In this document: in pieces, positions 49,601-57,211 of the stretch
Layout: each line of letters opens with the position of its first letter
How positions within the stretch are numbered: the first letter of the stretch is position 1
Assembly (NCBI GenBank): GCA_018828145.1
Contig: JAHJWO010000017.1
Span: 121,488 to 185,487, forward strand
Direction: 5' to 3'
Length of the DNA: 64,000 nucleotides
Origin: Alphaproteobacteria bacterium
GTDB taxonomy: Bacteria; Pseudomonadota; Alphaproteobacteria; Rhizobiales; Devosiaceae
The notes under the pieces: generated by a model
What the model saw: only the letters and a program-made list of their open reading frames with translations
What the model was told of the DNA's origin: nothing
The model's database searches: none
Position numbers and translations under genes: made by a program

Positions 49601-52144
49601 CCCGTTCGAGTAGGTATGCGTGCCATTGCCGTTGTTGACGAGGGCATAGCCCGACACGCTCTCCCCGGGCGCCAGTTCGATAACGTCCTGGGGCCGCAAG
49701 TTGCCGACGATCGTGTCATTGCCGCCATTGGAGCGGAACACGATGCGATGTGCTGATTGCAGCCCGGAAATATCGACTGTGTCATTGCCCGAGCCGCCAT
49801 TCACCGTGATGGTGTTGGGCAGCAGGCTCGTTCCGGCAAATGTGCCGATGGGAATGACCTGGTCGGTCCCCTCGCCGGTATTGATGATGATCTCCTCGAT
49901 ATTGTCGAGTTCGGCAAGGATCGAGGCATTGTCGATGGCATTTCGGGTTATGACAATTTCGGTCGCGCCGTTGATGGTCAGACCGGCTGCCAGGGCAACG
50001 GCACGCGACATGACGAAGTAGTTTTCCGAGCTCGCATCGCCGTTGACCACGAAGGTGTCAACATTGGCACCGCCGTTGACGAAGTCTCGTCCATGACCGA
50101 CGTTCCAGTGGATCTCGTCGTTCCCTGTGCCTCCATCGATGTTGTCATCGCCGCCACCGGCGATGATGAGGTCGTCTCCCCCATTGCCGACAAAGGTATT
50201 ATTACCGCCGTCGCCGAGGATGATGTCGGCACCGCCGCCGCCGCTCACCGGTCCGGTAGTGTCCCAGGTGATGTCGACATCAGCAGTGTCGGTAGCGATG
50301 CCATCGGACAGAGTGTAAGTCAGGTCCTTGGTGTTATCGTTGTCTGTCCTTTGTGCCGTGATGCCACGCGTCACAGGGTCGTAGGTTGCGGTAAAGTTGG
50401 CGTCGTTCTCCGTAACGCCGGTTACGCTCAGCGACGGTCCGTCGAGGTCCGTATCGTTCCGCAGCATGATCCATTCGGGGATGAAGATTGGCCCCGCAAT
50501 GTTGGTAATGACATTGTCCGTCACCGCATCGGGAGCGTCGTTGACCGACACCACGTTGACCGTCGTCGTCGCAACATTGCTGTTCAGGAAGCCGTCATTG
50601 ACGGTGACCTGGATGACGCGAGGCGTTTCGCTTGGCGCCTGGGAATTGTTGCGGAACTCGACGGCCTGCAGCGCAGCCTGCCAATTGGCCAGGCTTGGCT
50701 CGTTGCCGGTGAGCGTAACCACGATCTGGCCGCCAACCGTCGCCACGGAGCTGTTGATATTGCCGGGCAGATTTCCGGGAATATCGAAGCTGTCGCCCGG
50801 TTGGGGGTTGGTCAGCACGATCCGTGCCGATACGATCTGGTCGTTTTCAACGATCAGCGGGTTCGACGCAATGTCGACATCCGCGCCAGTCGCCGCCCCG
50901 TTTCCTTCAGTAAAGGTCGCCAGATAGTTCACATTCTGCGCGGTAACGGCAGAAATGCTTAGATTGTCCACCCAGGCCTCGTCGGCATCATTGTTCATCG
51001 CCGAGACAGTGAACCTGATGAAGGCGTTGCCGGTGAACGGGCCCGTCAACGTCAGGTTGTTGACGCTGCCATTGCCGGAGAGATCGCTGATCGTCTCCAG
51101 AGTCTGAAGGGCGATGCCATCTCGCGAGAACTGGATGAGAACCGTTTCGCCGCTGTCGATGTTCTCGCCATAGTTGAAGGAGATCGTGGCCGAGACGGCA
51201 CCCGCGAGTCCTGCCACGCCTCTCTGAATGACCGCTCCATCGCCCACTCCCGCACTGGCTCCATCAAACTCCAGGCGGCCGCCATCAATGCGGATCTGAC
51301 CATTGTCGGAACTGGAACTGCCGTCGTCGCCGGTTTCGACCCAGTTATCTGTCCAGGCCCCGTCATTGTCGGTGTAGCTGTTGTTGGCGAATGTCTCCGA
51401 CAAGGTAGTCGTAGAACGCTGCAGGAACAGCTGCGGCGGCGTCAACTCGATGGTCTGGTCGCGGAACTGCAGGCGCTCGATATTGCGAAGCGTATCGACG
51501 CCATCCGAGATCAGCTGGCGACCGGTGACCGGATCGACTTCGGTAGGCACGGTCGCATGCGTTACCGTGATCGTGCCGTCATTGTTCGCGGTGATGGTGT
51601 AGTTGAACGTACCATCGGGGTTCTGCAGGTTGCCGTTGAACACGGCCGTGTCGATGTCGCCAGCCGCACCGTCATCCGCAATGATTTCGCGCACGATATG
51701 CATCTGGCTGGGCACGATGGCCCGCACGATCAGCAGTTCGAACAGCGACTTGCCGGCCAGCGTCGAGCTCAGACCCAGCCCCGTCAGTTCGGCCGCCGTG
51801 AACACGTGCTTGAGGGTATAGATCGTCCCAATCTCGTCGGCAGCGGTATTGGCCGCGTCGGGAGCCGTGAGACGGATCCGCACATTGAGACGCGCATTGC
51901 CGTCGATGAAGTCGTTGCCGCCATTGCCCTGCAGCGTGTCGCTGCCGGCACCGCCAAGCAGGATATTGCCACCTGTAAAGGCCACCGCCAGCTCGCTGTC
52001 ACTGACGGGCCCGCCCGCCACCAGGTTCCCCAGCAATGCACGCAATCCTTCGATGCGGCCTAGTCCGGCCTCGCTCAATTCATCCTTGAAGAACAGAGTC
52101 TCGGTATTGTTGGCCGTGGCGACCGGCGGAGCAGCGCCAGCCAC
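46619..52144 (-). CDS. Heme peroxidase/RTX protein, second half of a frameshift-split gene
   Basis: 1841 codons with no convincing start: the first possible codon is GTG 52144, without a ribosome binding site and only eight codons after a stop. The order is RTX remnants, Ig/cadherin-like region (about 200-620), RTX repeats, and an animal-type heme peroxidase domain. That domain has the distal His in FGQYFDHGLD (975), GDGRANEN with Arg1141, LTSIHTIWARNHNYW and the proximal His in YRFGHSML (1240). Then come an Asp-rich linker (about 1466-1536), RTX nonapeptides and a C-terminal secretion-type end. It is clearly the continuation of the upstream frame (52075-56127). It would be secreted by the adjacent T1SS if intact. 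Confidence 0.82.
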   Translation of the reverse strand: MAGAAPPVATANNTETLFFKDELSEAGLGRIEGLRALLGNLVAGGPVSDSELAVAFTGGNILLGGAGSDTLQGNGGNDFIDGNARLNVRIRLTAPDAANTAADEIGTIYTLKHVFTAAELTGLGLSSTLAGKSLFELLIVRAIVPSQMHIVREIIADDGAAGDIDTAVFNGNLQNPDGTFNYTITANNDGTITVTHATVPTEVDPVTGRQLISDGVDTLRNIERLQFRDQTIELTPPQLFLQRSTTTLSETFANNSYTDNDGAWTDNWVETGDDGSSSSDNGQIRIDGGRLEFDGASAGVGDGAVIQRGVAGLAGAVSATISFNYGENIDSGETVLIQFSRDGIALQTLETISDLSGNGSVNNLTLTGPFTGNAFIRFTVSAMNNDADEAWVDNLSISAVTAQNVNYLATFTEGNGAATGADVDIASNPLIVENDQIVSARIVLTNPQPGDSFDIPGNLPGNINSSVATVGGQIVVTLTGNEPSLANWQAALQAVEFRNNSQAPSETPRVIQVTVNDGFLNSNVATTTVNVVSVNDAPDAVTDNVITNIAGPIFIPEWIMLRNDTDLDGPSLSVTGVTENDANFTATYDPVTRGITAQRTDNDNTKDLTYTLSDGIATDTADVDITWDTTGPVSGGGGADIILGDGGNNTFVGNGGDDLIIAGGGDDNIDGGTGNDEIHWNVGHGRDFVNGGANVDTFVVNGDASSENYFVMSRAVALAAGLTINGATEIVITRNAIDNASILAELDNIEEIIINTGEGTDQVIPIGTFAGTSLLPNTITVNGGSGNDTVDISGLQSAHRIVFRSNGGNDTIVGNLRPQDVIELAPGESVSGYALVNNGNGTHTYSNGTHSVTFTGAVPPQFQNGPVTGGTNLDEEDFEDLLDMVRDPDFDRDSSGTGNNVANPGWGAAGQQFIRLTEAHYTDGEAGIRQTALTPREISNILSSQDNDGDGIEESIVNAFGGTSLLTFFGQYFDHGLDFVAKGEPGSVYIGDVGTTPVNAPRSNIVPGTGVDGIPAEYINNTSPYVDQNQAYGSHNAVTDLLRRWEVGTGGEAVQTAYLLTGDMDASGHAMLPTLAHIRDNYRVMTGGNELTSEDIGNYDGTGNALLIDFIPKFVLLEDGSPSEELDLDQIGHYFVSGDGRANENVMLTSIHTIWARNHNYWVNEIKANTNNEWTESEYFEAARMMNIAEYQRVVFTEFTTAMAGGFDNEDLEHGFEGYDATVDASISVEFSQAAYRFGHSMLNETVSYVDNNGVLQEISLVQAFLSPNKLSELGIDALISGAVQVQHQAIDEDVVNALRNQLVGRPLDLAALNIFRGRDMGVAPFNSIRTQLYEQTNLSALRPYTGWADFALRNGISAEMLAKLQMAYPDGFESMDLWIGGLLEKPMAGQLGSTFGYIFLEQLHRLQHGDRLYYLEIFDDSLFRDEGNVTFADIIERNTGLTGLPENVFDIDGSNAPADDDEHILTNVDEEDDDTAGQDDDDDEDDDDTVGQDDDDEDDDDDTVGQDDDDDEDDDDDDSDDDDSDDDDDDDDDGAPAPGQTGHVVGTPQDDMLFGNSGGDLVFGFAGTDHIIAGGGADVVRAGSGNDFVDGGAGRDVLFGEDGDDDMFGGDDDDMVYGGAGDDRMFGGDGNDLLDAGDGDDAVFGGNGNDMIVASLNDGNDTYYGGDISGDTGNDTLDMGFLTVDAVVDLGTGVGGRGSAVSSQSGTDTLWGIENVVTGSGNDTIVMSNAVNIVDGGLGDDVFVFGSATAAHGDTIRGFETGDKIDLSGIDANTGTAGNDTFVLESGQATTAPGQIVVTHETREDGEYTVVVGNTSGDNAPEFRINIAGNHALTADDFNL
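47538..47745. repeat. Asp-rich low-complexity coding repeat
   Basis: GTCGTC/GTCATC triplet runs encode a linker of about 70 residues that is nearly all Asp and Glu, with repeated DDDTVGQDDDD modules. Slippage-prone; likely a calcium-sponge or flexible linker ahead of the C-terminal RTX block. Confidence 0.8.
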
Positions 52145-55100
52145 GCGATCGTCACGCGCAATGTGTCATTGCCATCCCCGCCCGAGAGTGCCTCGACCTT
52201 GTCGAAGCGATTGCGCAGGATGTCGGCTTCCTCGGTGGTGAAGATGCGGATGCGCATGTCGGCATCGGCATTGAACTGGGCGCCCTGGTAGCTGACCCAG
52301 TCAAACCCGAACATGCCCTCATTGCGCATGACGGATTCGCCCTGGACCATGATGTCGTCGCCCGATTCAGCGTCGAAGTCGTGCTCTTCCGAGCCGGCGA
52401 ACATCACGTCATGGCCGAGAATGGTCGAGTTGAAGAACAGCTCGGAATTGTCGCCGGCCGTGGTGTCGAAACCGCCACCGGCTTCCATCCAGTCGTCGCC
52501 CTCATTGCCCAGCAGGAAGTCGACGCCGTCACCACCCATGATGAAGTCGTCACCCTCGCCACCGAACACTTCGGTGTCGTCCTTGCCGGCAAAGATCACG
52601 TCCTTGCCGCCGCCGCCCATCAGGACGTCGAGGCCGTTCGAGCTGGCAATGACGTCATTGCCCTCATCGCCCTTGATGAAGTCACCCTCATCGCCTTCGT
52701 CGAGGATGATGTCGTCGCCATAGCCGCCCATGATCAGGTCGACGCCCTGGCCGCCCTCGATATAGTCGTTGCCGGCGTCACCCCAGATGCCGTCGTCGCC
52801 CAGGTCGCCGATCAGCACGTCATTGCCAGACGTACCGCCCAGCACGACATGTTCGCCGCCTAGGTAGCGCAGGTAATTGGCGTAGGTGGCGAAGGCGGAA
52901 GGCATTGTGTCTGCCAATGCCGAACCACGTGTGACCTGAGTATAGCCCAGTCCGGCCAGCACGGCGTCGATGTCGTTGGGGTCCTTCCCCGGGTCAGCGC
53001 CGTTATAGTCCTGCTGGTACTGCTGGTTGACCTCCAGGATCAGGTCGTACTTGGCAAAGGAGTCTATGCCGATGTGATGACGGATCTCGTCATCGGCCGT
53101 GCCGCGGATACCGTCAGGACCGGGGCCGGCCAGGTCGGTATTGTTCATGATCATCTTGGAGAAGGCATTGTTTTCCAGGGCGTCGAGGAAATTGAGGCCC
53201 TGGGTACGGGTCAGGTAGTAGAACCGGTCTGCGTCTTGCAGCGCTTCCATCTGCGCTTCGAAGACCGCCGTGAAGGTCGATCCGAGCATGCCGCCGAACA
53301 GCAGTATCTTCTCGGCCAGGCCGCCGATCCAGAAGTCGACATTGTCGAGGCCGCCACGCGCCTCGGCATAGGCGCCGGTGCCATTGATGAAGTCGAGCCG
53401 ATTGTCGAGGATCGTCGCGACGCCATCGGTATCCACGCCAAAGACCAGTTCCCAGGCAATGTCGCGCTTCTCCGCAAGCGTATCCGCGGCGAGCAGCGCG
53501 CTGTGCGTGCCATAGGCCGCTATGAAGTTCACCACGGAAAGCGGGTTCTTCAAGCCAACTGCGAAGTCGGTCCAACTCGAATAGGGCCTGAGGAAGCTTT
53601 GGCCGGTGGCGGCAAACAGCTGCTCGCGTGCCTGGTTGAGCGTTGGCATCCCAGTATCGCGGCCACGGGCGATGTTGATCGCGGCAAGGTCGAGCGGCAG
53701 GCCCAGCAGGTTGTTGCGCAGGGCATCGACGACAAATTCGTCGATGGCATTGCCGCGCACATTGGTCAGGCCACGCACAATTGCACCGGCCGCCTGTTCA
53801 TGACTGATAGCACCGTCGAGGTCGAAATCGACGGGGTTGAGGAAGGCAGCGATGAGGCCTTCGTCAAGGGTGTTGAGGAAGTCCCCTGAAGCCGTCTGCG
53901 CTGGCGATAGTAACGCTCGCGGCATGCTGTCTGTCAGCATTGAGTGGCCGAAGCGATACACCACATTGGCGAACTCGGCGAAGATGGCCGGGTTGATGTC
54001 GGTGACCGAGTTGAACACGAATGGATCGATCGCCGGCTGGATCTTGCGGCCGAACTCCTCGAAGACGAGGTGCTGGTACTGCATTTCCGTCGCAAAGCGC
54101 GCCGCCTGGAAGATGCGTTCGCCATCCCAGTTGAGATGGACGCCGGCTAGGCCCGTCACGAGGTTGCCGTCCTCGAGATTATGGATGAACGCGTTCTTGT
54201 CCACGGCGTTGTGCAGCGCGTCCTTGATGAGGTTGAGCGTGGCGAGGTCGATCTCGGTCGCCAGCCATTCGTTGACGAAGTTGAGGTCGCCCTCCTCAAG
54301 GATCATCAGTTTCTGAACGACGGTCTGCCGGTTGTGCTCGGAATGGAACACATGGTGAACCGCGGTCAGGCCGAAATTCTCGTTGCCACGGCCGTCACCT
54401 GTGATGAAATGCCGGTCGAGCAGGTCGCCGTCATAATGGCCCGCGGGCAGCGGTGTTTCGCTACCATTGATAATGCCGTTGCCATCCGTGTCGTTCACAC
54501 CGTCGCCTTCGTTGCGCAATTTGAAGGCGCCGGTCTGGCTGTCAATGGGGTTGGCCATATGGGCAATGTCGTCGAGGAAGGCATGGCCAATCCGGACAGC
54601 ACCAGCAGCAAAGGGGTTGACCGGCGTGGTGAGATTGCCCTCGACCAAACTAGAAGGGGTTCCATCACCATTGAGACCAGTAACGATCTGCGGCAGCCCG
54701 TTTGCACCGCGGATGAACTCGCCATAGGCGTCCGTGTAGATCCGCGGAATGTTGATCGCGTCCCGGTCGTCGAGGGCGATTCCCAGCACATTGAGCGCTT
54801 GAGCCTTCACGTCAGCCCAGGTCGCCAGGCCACCACGAACGCCCAGAGCGTCAACGCCTTCAAGCAGAAGACCGGTCGCCATTGGCCCGTTGGGGCCCGC
54901 CGCATATTCGCGCAGGAATACCTGGTGCGAGGCATGGGAGGTGTAGGTCTGGTTCTGATCGACAAACGGCGTTGTCGTATTGACCTGGGTCGGCTGTCCA
55001 TCCTCGCCCGTTACCGTTGTCGAACGGGTCAGCACCATGAATCGCAGGTGCGCCGGCAGGTCGTCGTCTGTGCCGAACATACCATCTGCGCCAACCACAA

Positions 55101-56127
55101 GCGGATCGTCGTCCTTGAGCGGAACGAAGACCGTGCCATTGCCGCCCTTGCTGATCAGGTCGAGGCCGTGGTCGAAGAACTGGCCGAAAAATGTCATCCA
55201 GGCGTTGAACGGCGCAGAAATGCCTTCGTCGGGAGCGATGTTCGGAATGACCAGGGAATCATTCTCGATGACCAGGCCCTTGCTTTCCGCCAGCGCCAGG
55301 AATGCAGCGTCGGGATCGGCGGCGAATCCCTCGGCAACCGTCAGTGCCGCCTCCGCCTCAGTTAAGGCGGCAGCCTTTTCCTGAACGTCGTCGAAGCTGA
55401 TGAAGTTGCTTATGGCGGTCTGCAACGCACCCTCGGCCGCCGTGACGTTTGCCTGGGCCGTCGCCAGTGCCGCATTGGCATCAGCCTGCGACACGCGCGC
55501 GGCCAGCAACTCGGTCAAATCCGCATAGGGGTCTTCGGACTCGGCAAATTTCAGGGCAGCAAACAAAGCAGCTGGGTTGTGGATGCTCATGTCCGCGACA
55601 AGATTGGAAATGATGCGCGGATCAGAATCGACGACGTTTCCGGTGTGGCCGCCATTGGCCGTTGTGCCGGGAATGGTAGGCGTACCGTTTGTTACTACAT
55701 AGTCAGTGTTGGACACCGGGAGCGGGACACCAGGACCGGGAGGGCCAAACGCGAACGGGTCTTCCGGCCCACCATCAATGTAATTCGGGTCGAAGAACCG
55801 CGGCATCGGCTGGTCGGCTGCGCCCCAGAGCTCGCGACCTTCCATCAGGTTGTTGTAGCTGCCATCCACCGTGCGGATGCCGAATGGCGTCTTGGCATCG
55901 GGTATGGCAAGGGGATAGATGATGGGATTGTTGTTCCCATCCAGCAGCGGAAAATCGACGCTACCGATGAAGACGCCGTTCGCGTCATACAGGTTCCCGT
56001 TTGTCAGCACCTCGCCCGTTGCCGGGTCGAGTCTGATCTCGGTCAGCGCCGCGCCATTCGCATGGGCCTCCCCGATTTTGATTTGCTTGAGAACAAAAGT
56101 GAGGTCGTGCAGGTTGAGCGAGGCCAT
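52075..56127 (-). CDS. Heme peroxidase/RTX protein, first half of a frameshift-split gene
   Basis: 1350 codons from ATG 56127 (GGGGGA upstream). It has an N-terminal ISLNLHDLTFVLKQI-like region, an alanine-rich helical segment (about 215-280), and a complete animal-type heme peroxidase domain: FGQFFDHGLD with distal His320, GDGRGNEN with Arg580, LTAVHHVFHSEHNR, YRFGHSML with proximal His728, and WIGGLAEK. Eight or more degenerate RTX units follow. The frame then leaves the RTX pattern at GGDGNDTLR and ends after about 20 unrelated residues, while the pattern resumes in another frame. No signal peptide is seen, consistent with type I secretion. Confidence 0.85.
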   Translation of the reverse strand: MASLNLHDLTFVLKQIKIGEAHANGAALTEIRLDPATGEVLTNGNLYDANGVFIGSVDFPLLDGNNNPIIYPLAIPDAKTPFGIRTVDGSYNNLMEGRELWGAADQPMPRFFDPNYIDGGPEDPFAFGPPGPGVPLPVSNTDYVVTNGTPTIPGTTANGGHTGNVVDSDPRIISNLVADMSIHNPAALFAALKFAESEDPYADLTELLAARVSQADANAALATAQANVTAAEGALQTAISNFISFDDVQEKAAALTEAEAALTVAEGFAADPDAAFLALAESKGLVIENDSLVIPNIAPDEGISAPFNAWMTFFGQFFDHGLDLISKGGNGTVFVPLKDDDPLVVGADGMFGTDDDLPAHLRFMVLTRSTTVTGEDGQPTQVNTTTPFVDQNQTYTSHASHQVFLREYAAGPNGPMATGLLLEGVDALGVRGGLATWADVKAQALNVLGIALDDRDAINIPRIYTDAYGEFIRGANGLPQIVTGLNGDGTPSSLVEGNLTTPVNPFAAGAVRIGHAFLDDIAHMANPIDSQTGAFKLRNEGDGVNDTDGNGIINGSETPLPAGHYDGDLLDRHFITGDGRGNENFGLTAVHHVFHSEHNRQTVVQKLMILEEGDLNFVNEWLATEIDLATLNLIKDALHNAVDKNAFIHNLEDGNLVTGLAGVHLNWDGERIFQAARFATEMQYQHLVFEEFGRKIQPAIDPFVFNSVTDINPAIFAEFANVVYRFGHSMLTDSMPRALLSPAQTASGDFLNTLDEGLIAAFLNPVDFDLDGAISHEQAAGAIVRGLTNVRGNAIDEFVVDALRNNLLGLPLDLAAINIARGRDTGMPTLNQAREQLFAATGQSFLRPYSSWTDFAVGLKNPLSVVNFIAAYGTHSALLAADTLAEKRDIAWELVFGVDTDGVATILDNRLDFINGTGAYAEARGGLDNVDFWIGGLAEKILLFGGMLGSTFTAVFEAQMEALQDADRFYYLTRTQGLNFLDALENNAFSKMIMNNTDLAGPGPDGIRGTADDEIRHHIGIDSFAKYDLILEVNQQYQQDYNGADPGKDPNDIDAVLAGLGYTQVTRGSALADTMPSAFATYANYLRYLGGEHVVLGGTSGNDVLIGDLGDDGIWGDAGNDYIEGGQGVDLIMGGYGDDIILDEGDEGDFIKGDEGNDVIASSNGLDVLMGGGGKDVIFAGKDDTEVFGGEGDDFIMGGDGVDFLLGNEGDDWMEAGGGFDTTAGDNSELFFNSTILGHDVMFAGSEEHDFDAESGDDIMVQGESVMRNEGMFGFDWVSYQGAQFNADADMRIRIFTTEEADILRNRFDKVEALSGGDGNDTLRVTIAWLALLRRSPRPTIPRLCSSRMN
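52140..52165 (-). other. Frameshift site joining the two peroxidase halves
   Basis: On the minus strand the sequence reads TTGCGCGTGACGATCGCG. The upstream frame encodes ...NDTLR-VTIAWL (not RTX-like); the next frame encodes ...DDRVAGAAPP, which continues the protein. Reading TTG-CGC-GGC-GAC-GAT-CGC (one base more) would give the typical NDTLRGDDR and join both ORFs. A missing base, real or from sequencing, is the simplest explanation. Confidence 0.8.
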
Positions 56128-56223
56128 TTTGGTATCCCCCCGTTTCCCAAAGCCGGCAGATGCCAGGCAGGGTTTCAGAACTGGGGACAGCATCGCGCCG
56201 CGGCGCTTGGCGCGTAAGCACAC

Positions 56224-56256
56224 AAGGTCTGACTATCTGCTGGTACTAAGGTCTGA
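56224..56256. promoter_or_regulatory. Direct repeat AAGGTCTGA upstream of the peroxidase gene
   Basis: AAGGTCTGA occurs at 56224-56232 and 56248-56256, 24 bp apart and about 100-130 bp upstream of the peroxidase start. The spacing puts both on nearly the same helix face (just over two turns), as for an activator dimer, but the motif is short. The rest of 56128-56380 holds nothing else recognised. Confidence 0.25.
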
Positions 56257-56380
56257 TGCCCGGCTGGACCTAAGTGCACGAAATGTTCCGTGCCTTTGGG
56301 CCCCTGCCGCAACCCGAAAAGCCAGGCCGGCTGCGGGTTTCCGCCCGCCGGCGGCGGCTCTGGGTAATGGGACCAAAAAA

Positions 56381-56524
56381 TGTTGAGTCGATTTACCCCC
56401 CGGAATCCGGGCATCGACCAAAAGTCGTGAGTCGATCCGACCACGATTCATGAGTCGGTTTTAGGGCTCCGACCATGAATCGCGAGTCGATTTCGTCGGT
56501 TTGACCACGTTTCGTGAGTCGATC
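56381..56524. repeat. Putative TnsB-binding repeats of the transposon end
   Basis: The core GAGTCGRTY occurs five times in the same orientation: at 56381 (terminal, after TGTT), and within 23-bp units CGACCA-N4-TCRYGAGTCGRTY at 56415-56437, 56438-56460, 56470-56492 and 56502-56524. Two units abut and the others are spaced at 32 bp. Several 20-odd-bp sites, some abutting and some spaced, behind a 5'-TGT terminus are the usual form of Tn7-like ends. The 5 bp before TGT are AAAAA, a possible target duplication. Confidence 0.72.
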
Positions 56525-56565
56525 TCGCGAGGCACAGCCATACCTGACCCAGCTACGAGCAGTTA

Positions 56566-56600
56566 AGCAAAAGCCCGGCTCGTCAAATGACGACCGGGCG
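56566..56600 (-). terminator. Intrinsic terminator of the tns operon
   Basis: The stem GCCCGG-ct-CGTCA-aa-TGACG-a-CCGGGC (56573-56599) is followed on the minus strand by TTTTGCTTAA. It lies about 115 bp after the last ORF and just inside the transposon end repeats. Confidence 0.78.
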
Positions 56601-56713
56601 CACCCAGGCGAGGCCTGGTTCTTTCGCAAACGCGGATCCGAAGCGACGAGCCCCAAGCCCGGTCGCTGCGACAGCCGCAGGTCAGGCCAGTCGACCGTGC
56701 ATACGGCACATCG

Positions 56714-57211
56714 TCAGCGGATCAGCGAAAATCGGGCGTCATCGATGGGTATTATGTCGGAACGAGCCAGCGGAATGAGGCCGCCCTTCCTAACCAAGCG
56801 ACAACGGGCCGGAGCACGCTGGGGACGAGCACCAAAATCAATTGCATCGATCCTCCATGGGCCCACATCCGTTCGGAGTTCACATACCCGTCGAGGCCGA
56901 GCACAGGGTGCCCGGTCCTCTACAGAGAACGCAGACACTTCCAAGTCGACTGCCTCGACAGCCTCCACGGAAAAGGGGAATTCGAGTTGCTGGTCGGCGG
57001 CGTTATCGGGGGCAGATCGCCTCGTCCTTCGAGAATGACGCTTCTTCTTCGGACTGAGCAGGCTGGCTATCTCCTCCGCCGAAGCAGCGGCGTCGATGTC
57101 GGCGTCGAGGAACATGTCGGGCTGCGCCGCCTCGCGTGAGCTTGCCCTGGCTTCGGAGCGATGGCGTTCCAGCTCAAGCAGAGTGGCGTCGCCGATAAGG
57201 TGGATGGTCAT
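56714..57211 (-). CDS. Small protein of unknown function, last gene of the Tn7-like operon
   Basis: 165 residues, no signal peptide or membrane segment. The N-terminal third is helical and acidic, then a strongly basic run KKKRHSRRTRR (55-65), a QLEFPF motif (about 73-78) and a second half rich in Arg. Its ATG overlaps the tniQ stop (57208-57211), so it is translated together with the transposition genes. It matches neither TnsE (much larger) nor a resolvase. The basic run suggests DNA or protein binding. The family is not recognised. Confidence 0.72.
   Translation of the reverse strand: MTIHLIGDATLLELERHRSEARASSREAAQPDMFLDADIDAAASAEEIASLLSPKKKRHSRRTRRSAPDNAADQQLEFPFSVEAVEAVDLEVSAFSVEDRAPCARPRRVCELRTDVGPWRIDAIDFGARPQRAPARCRLVRKGGLIPLARSDIIPIDDARFSLIR

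Noticed and set aside
46649..49756. A 1035-codon plus-strand ORF opposite the peroxidase gene
   Set aside because: Antisense shadow; the minus strand carries complete heme-peroxidase motifs.
56514..57038. Plus-strand ORF opposite the small transposon gene
   Set aside because: It runs through the transposon end repeats and the operon terminator and has no ribosome binding site; the minus-strand ORF overlaps tniQ in a proper ATGA junction.
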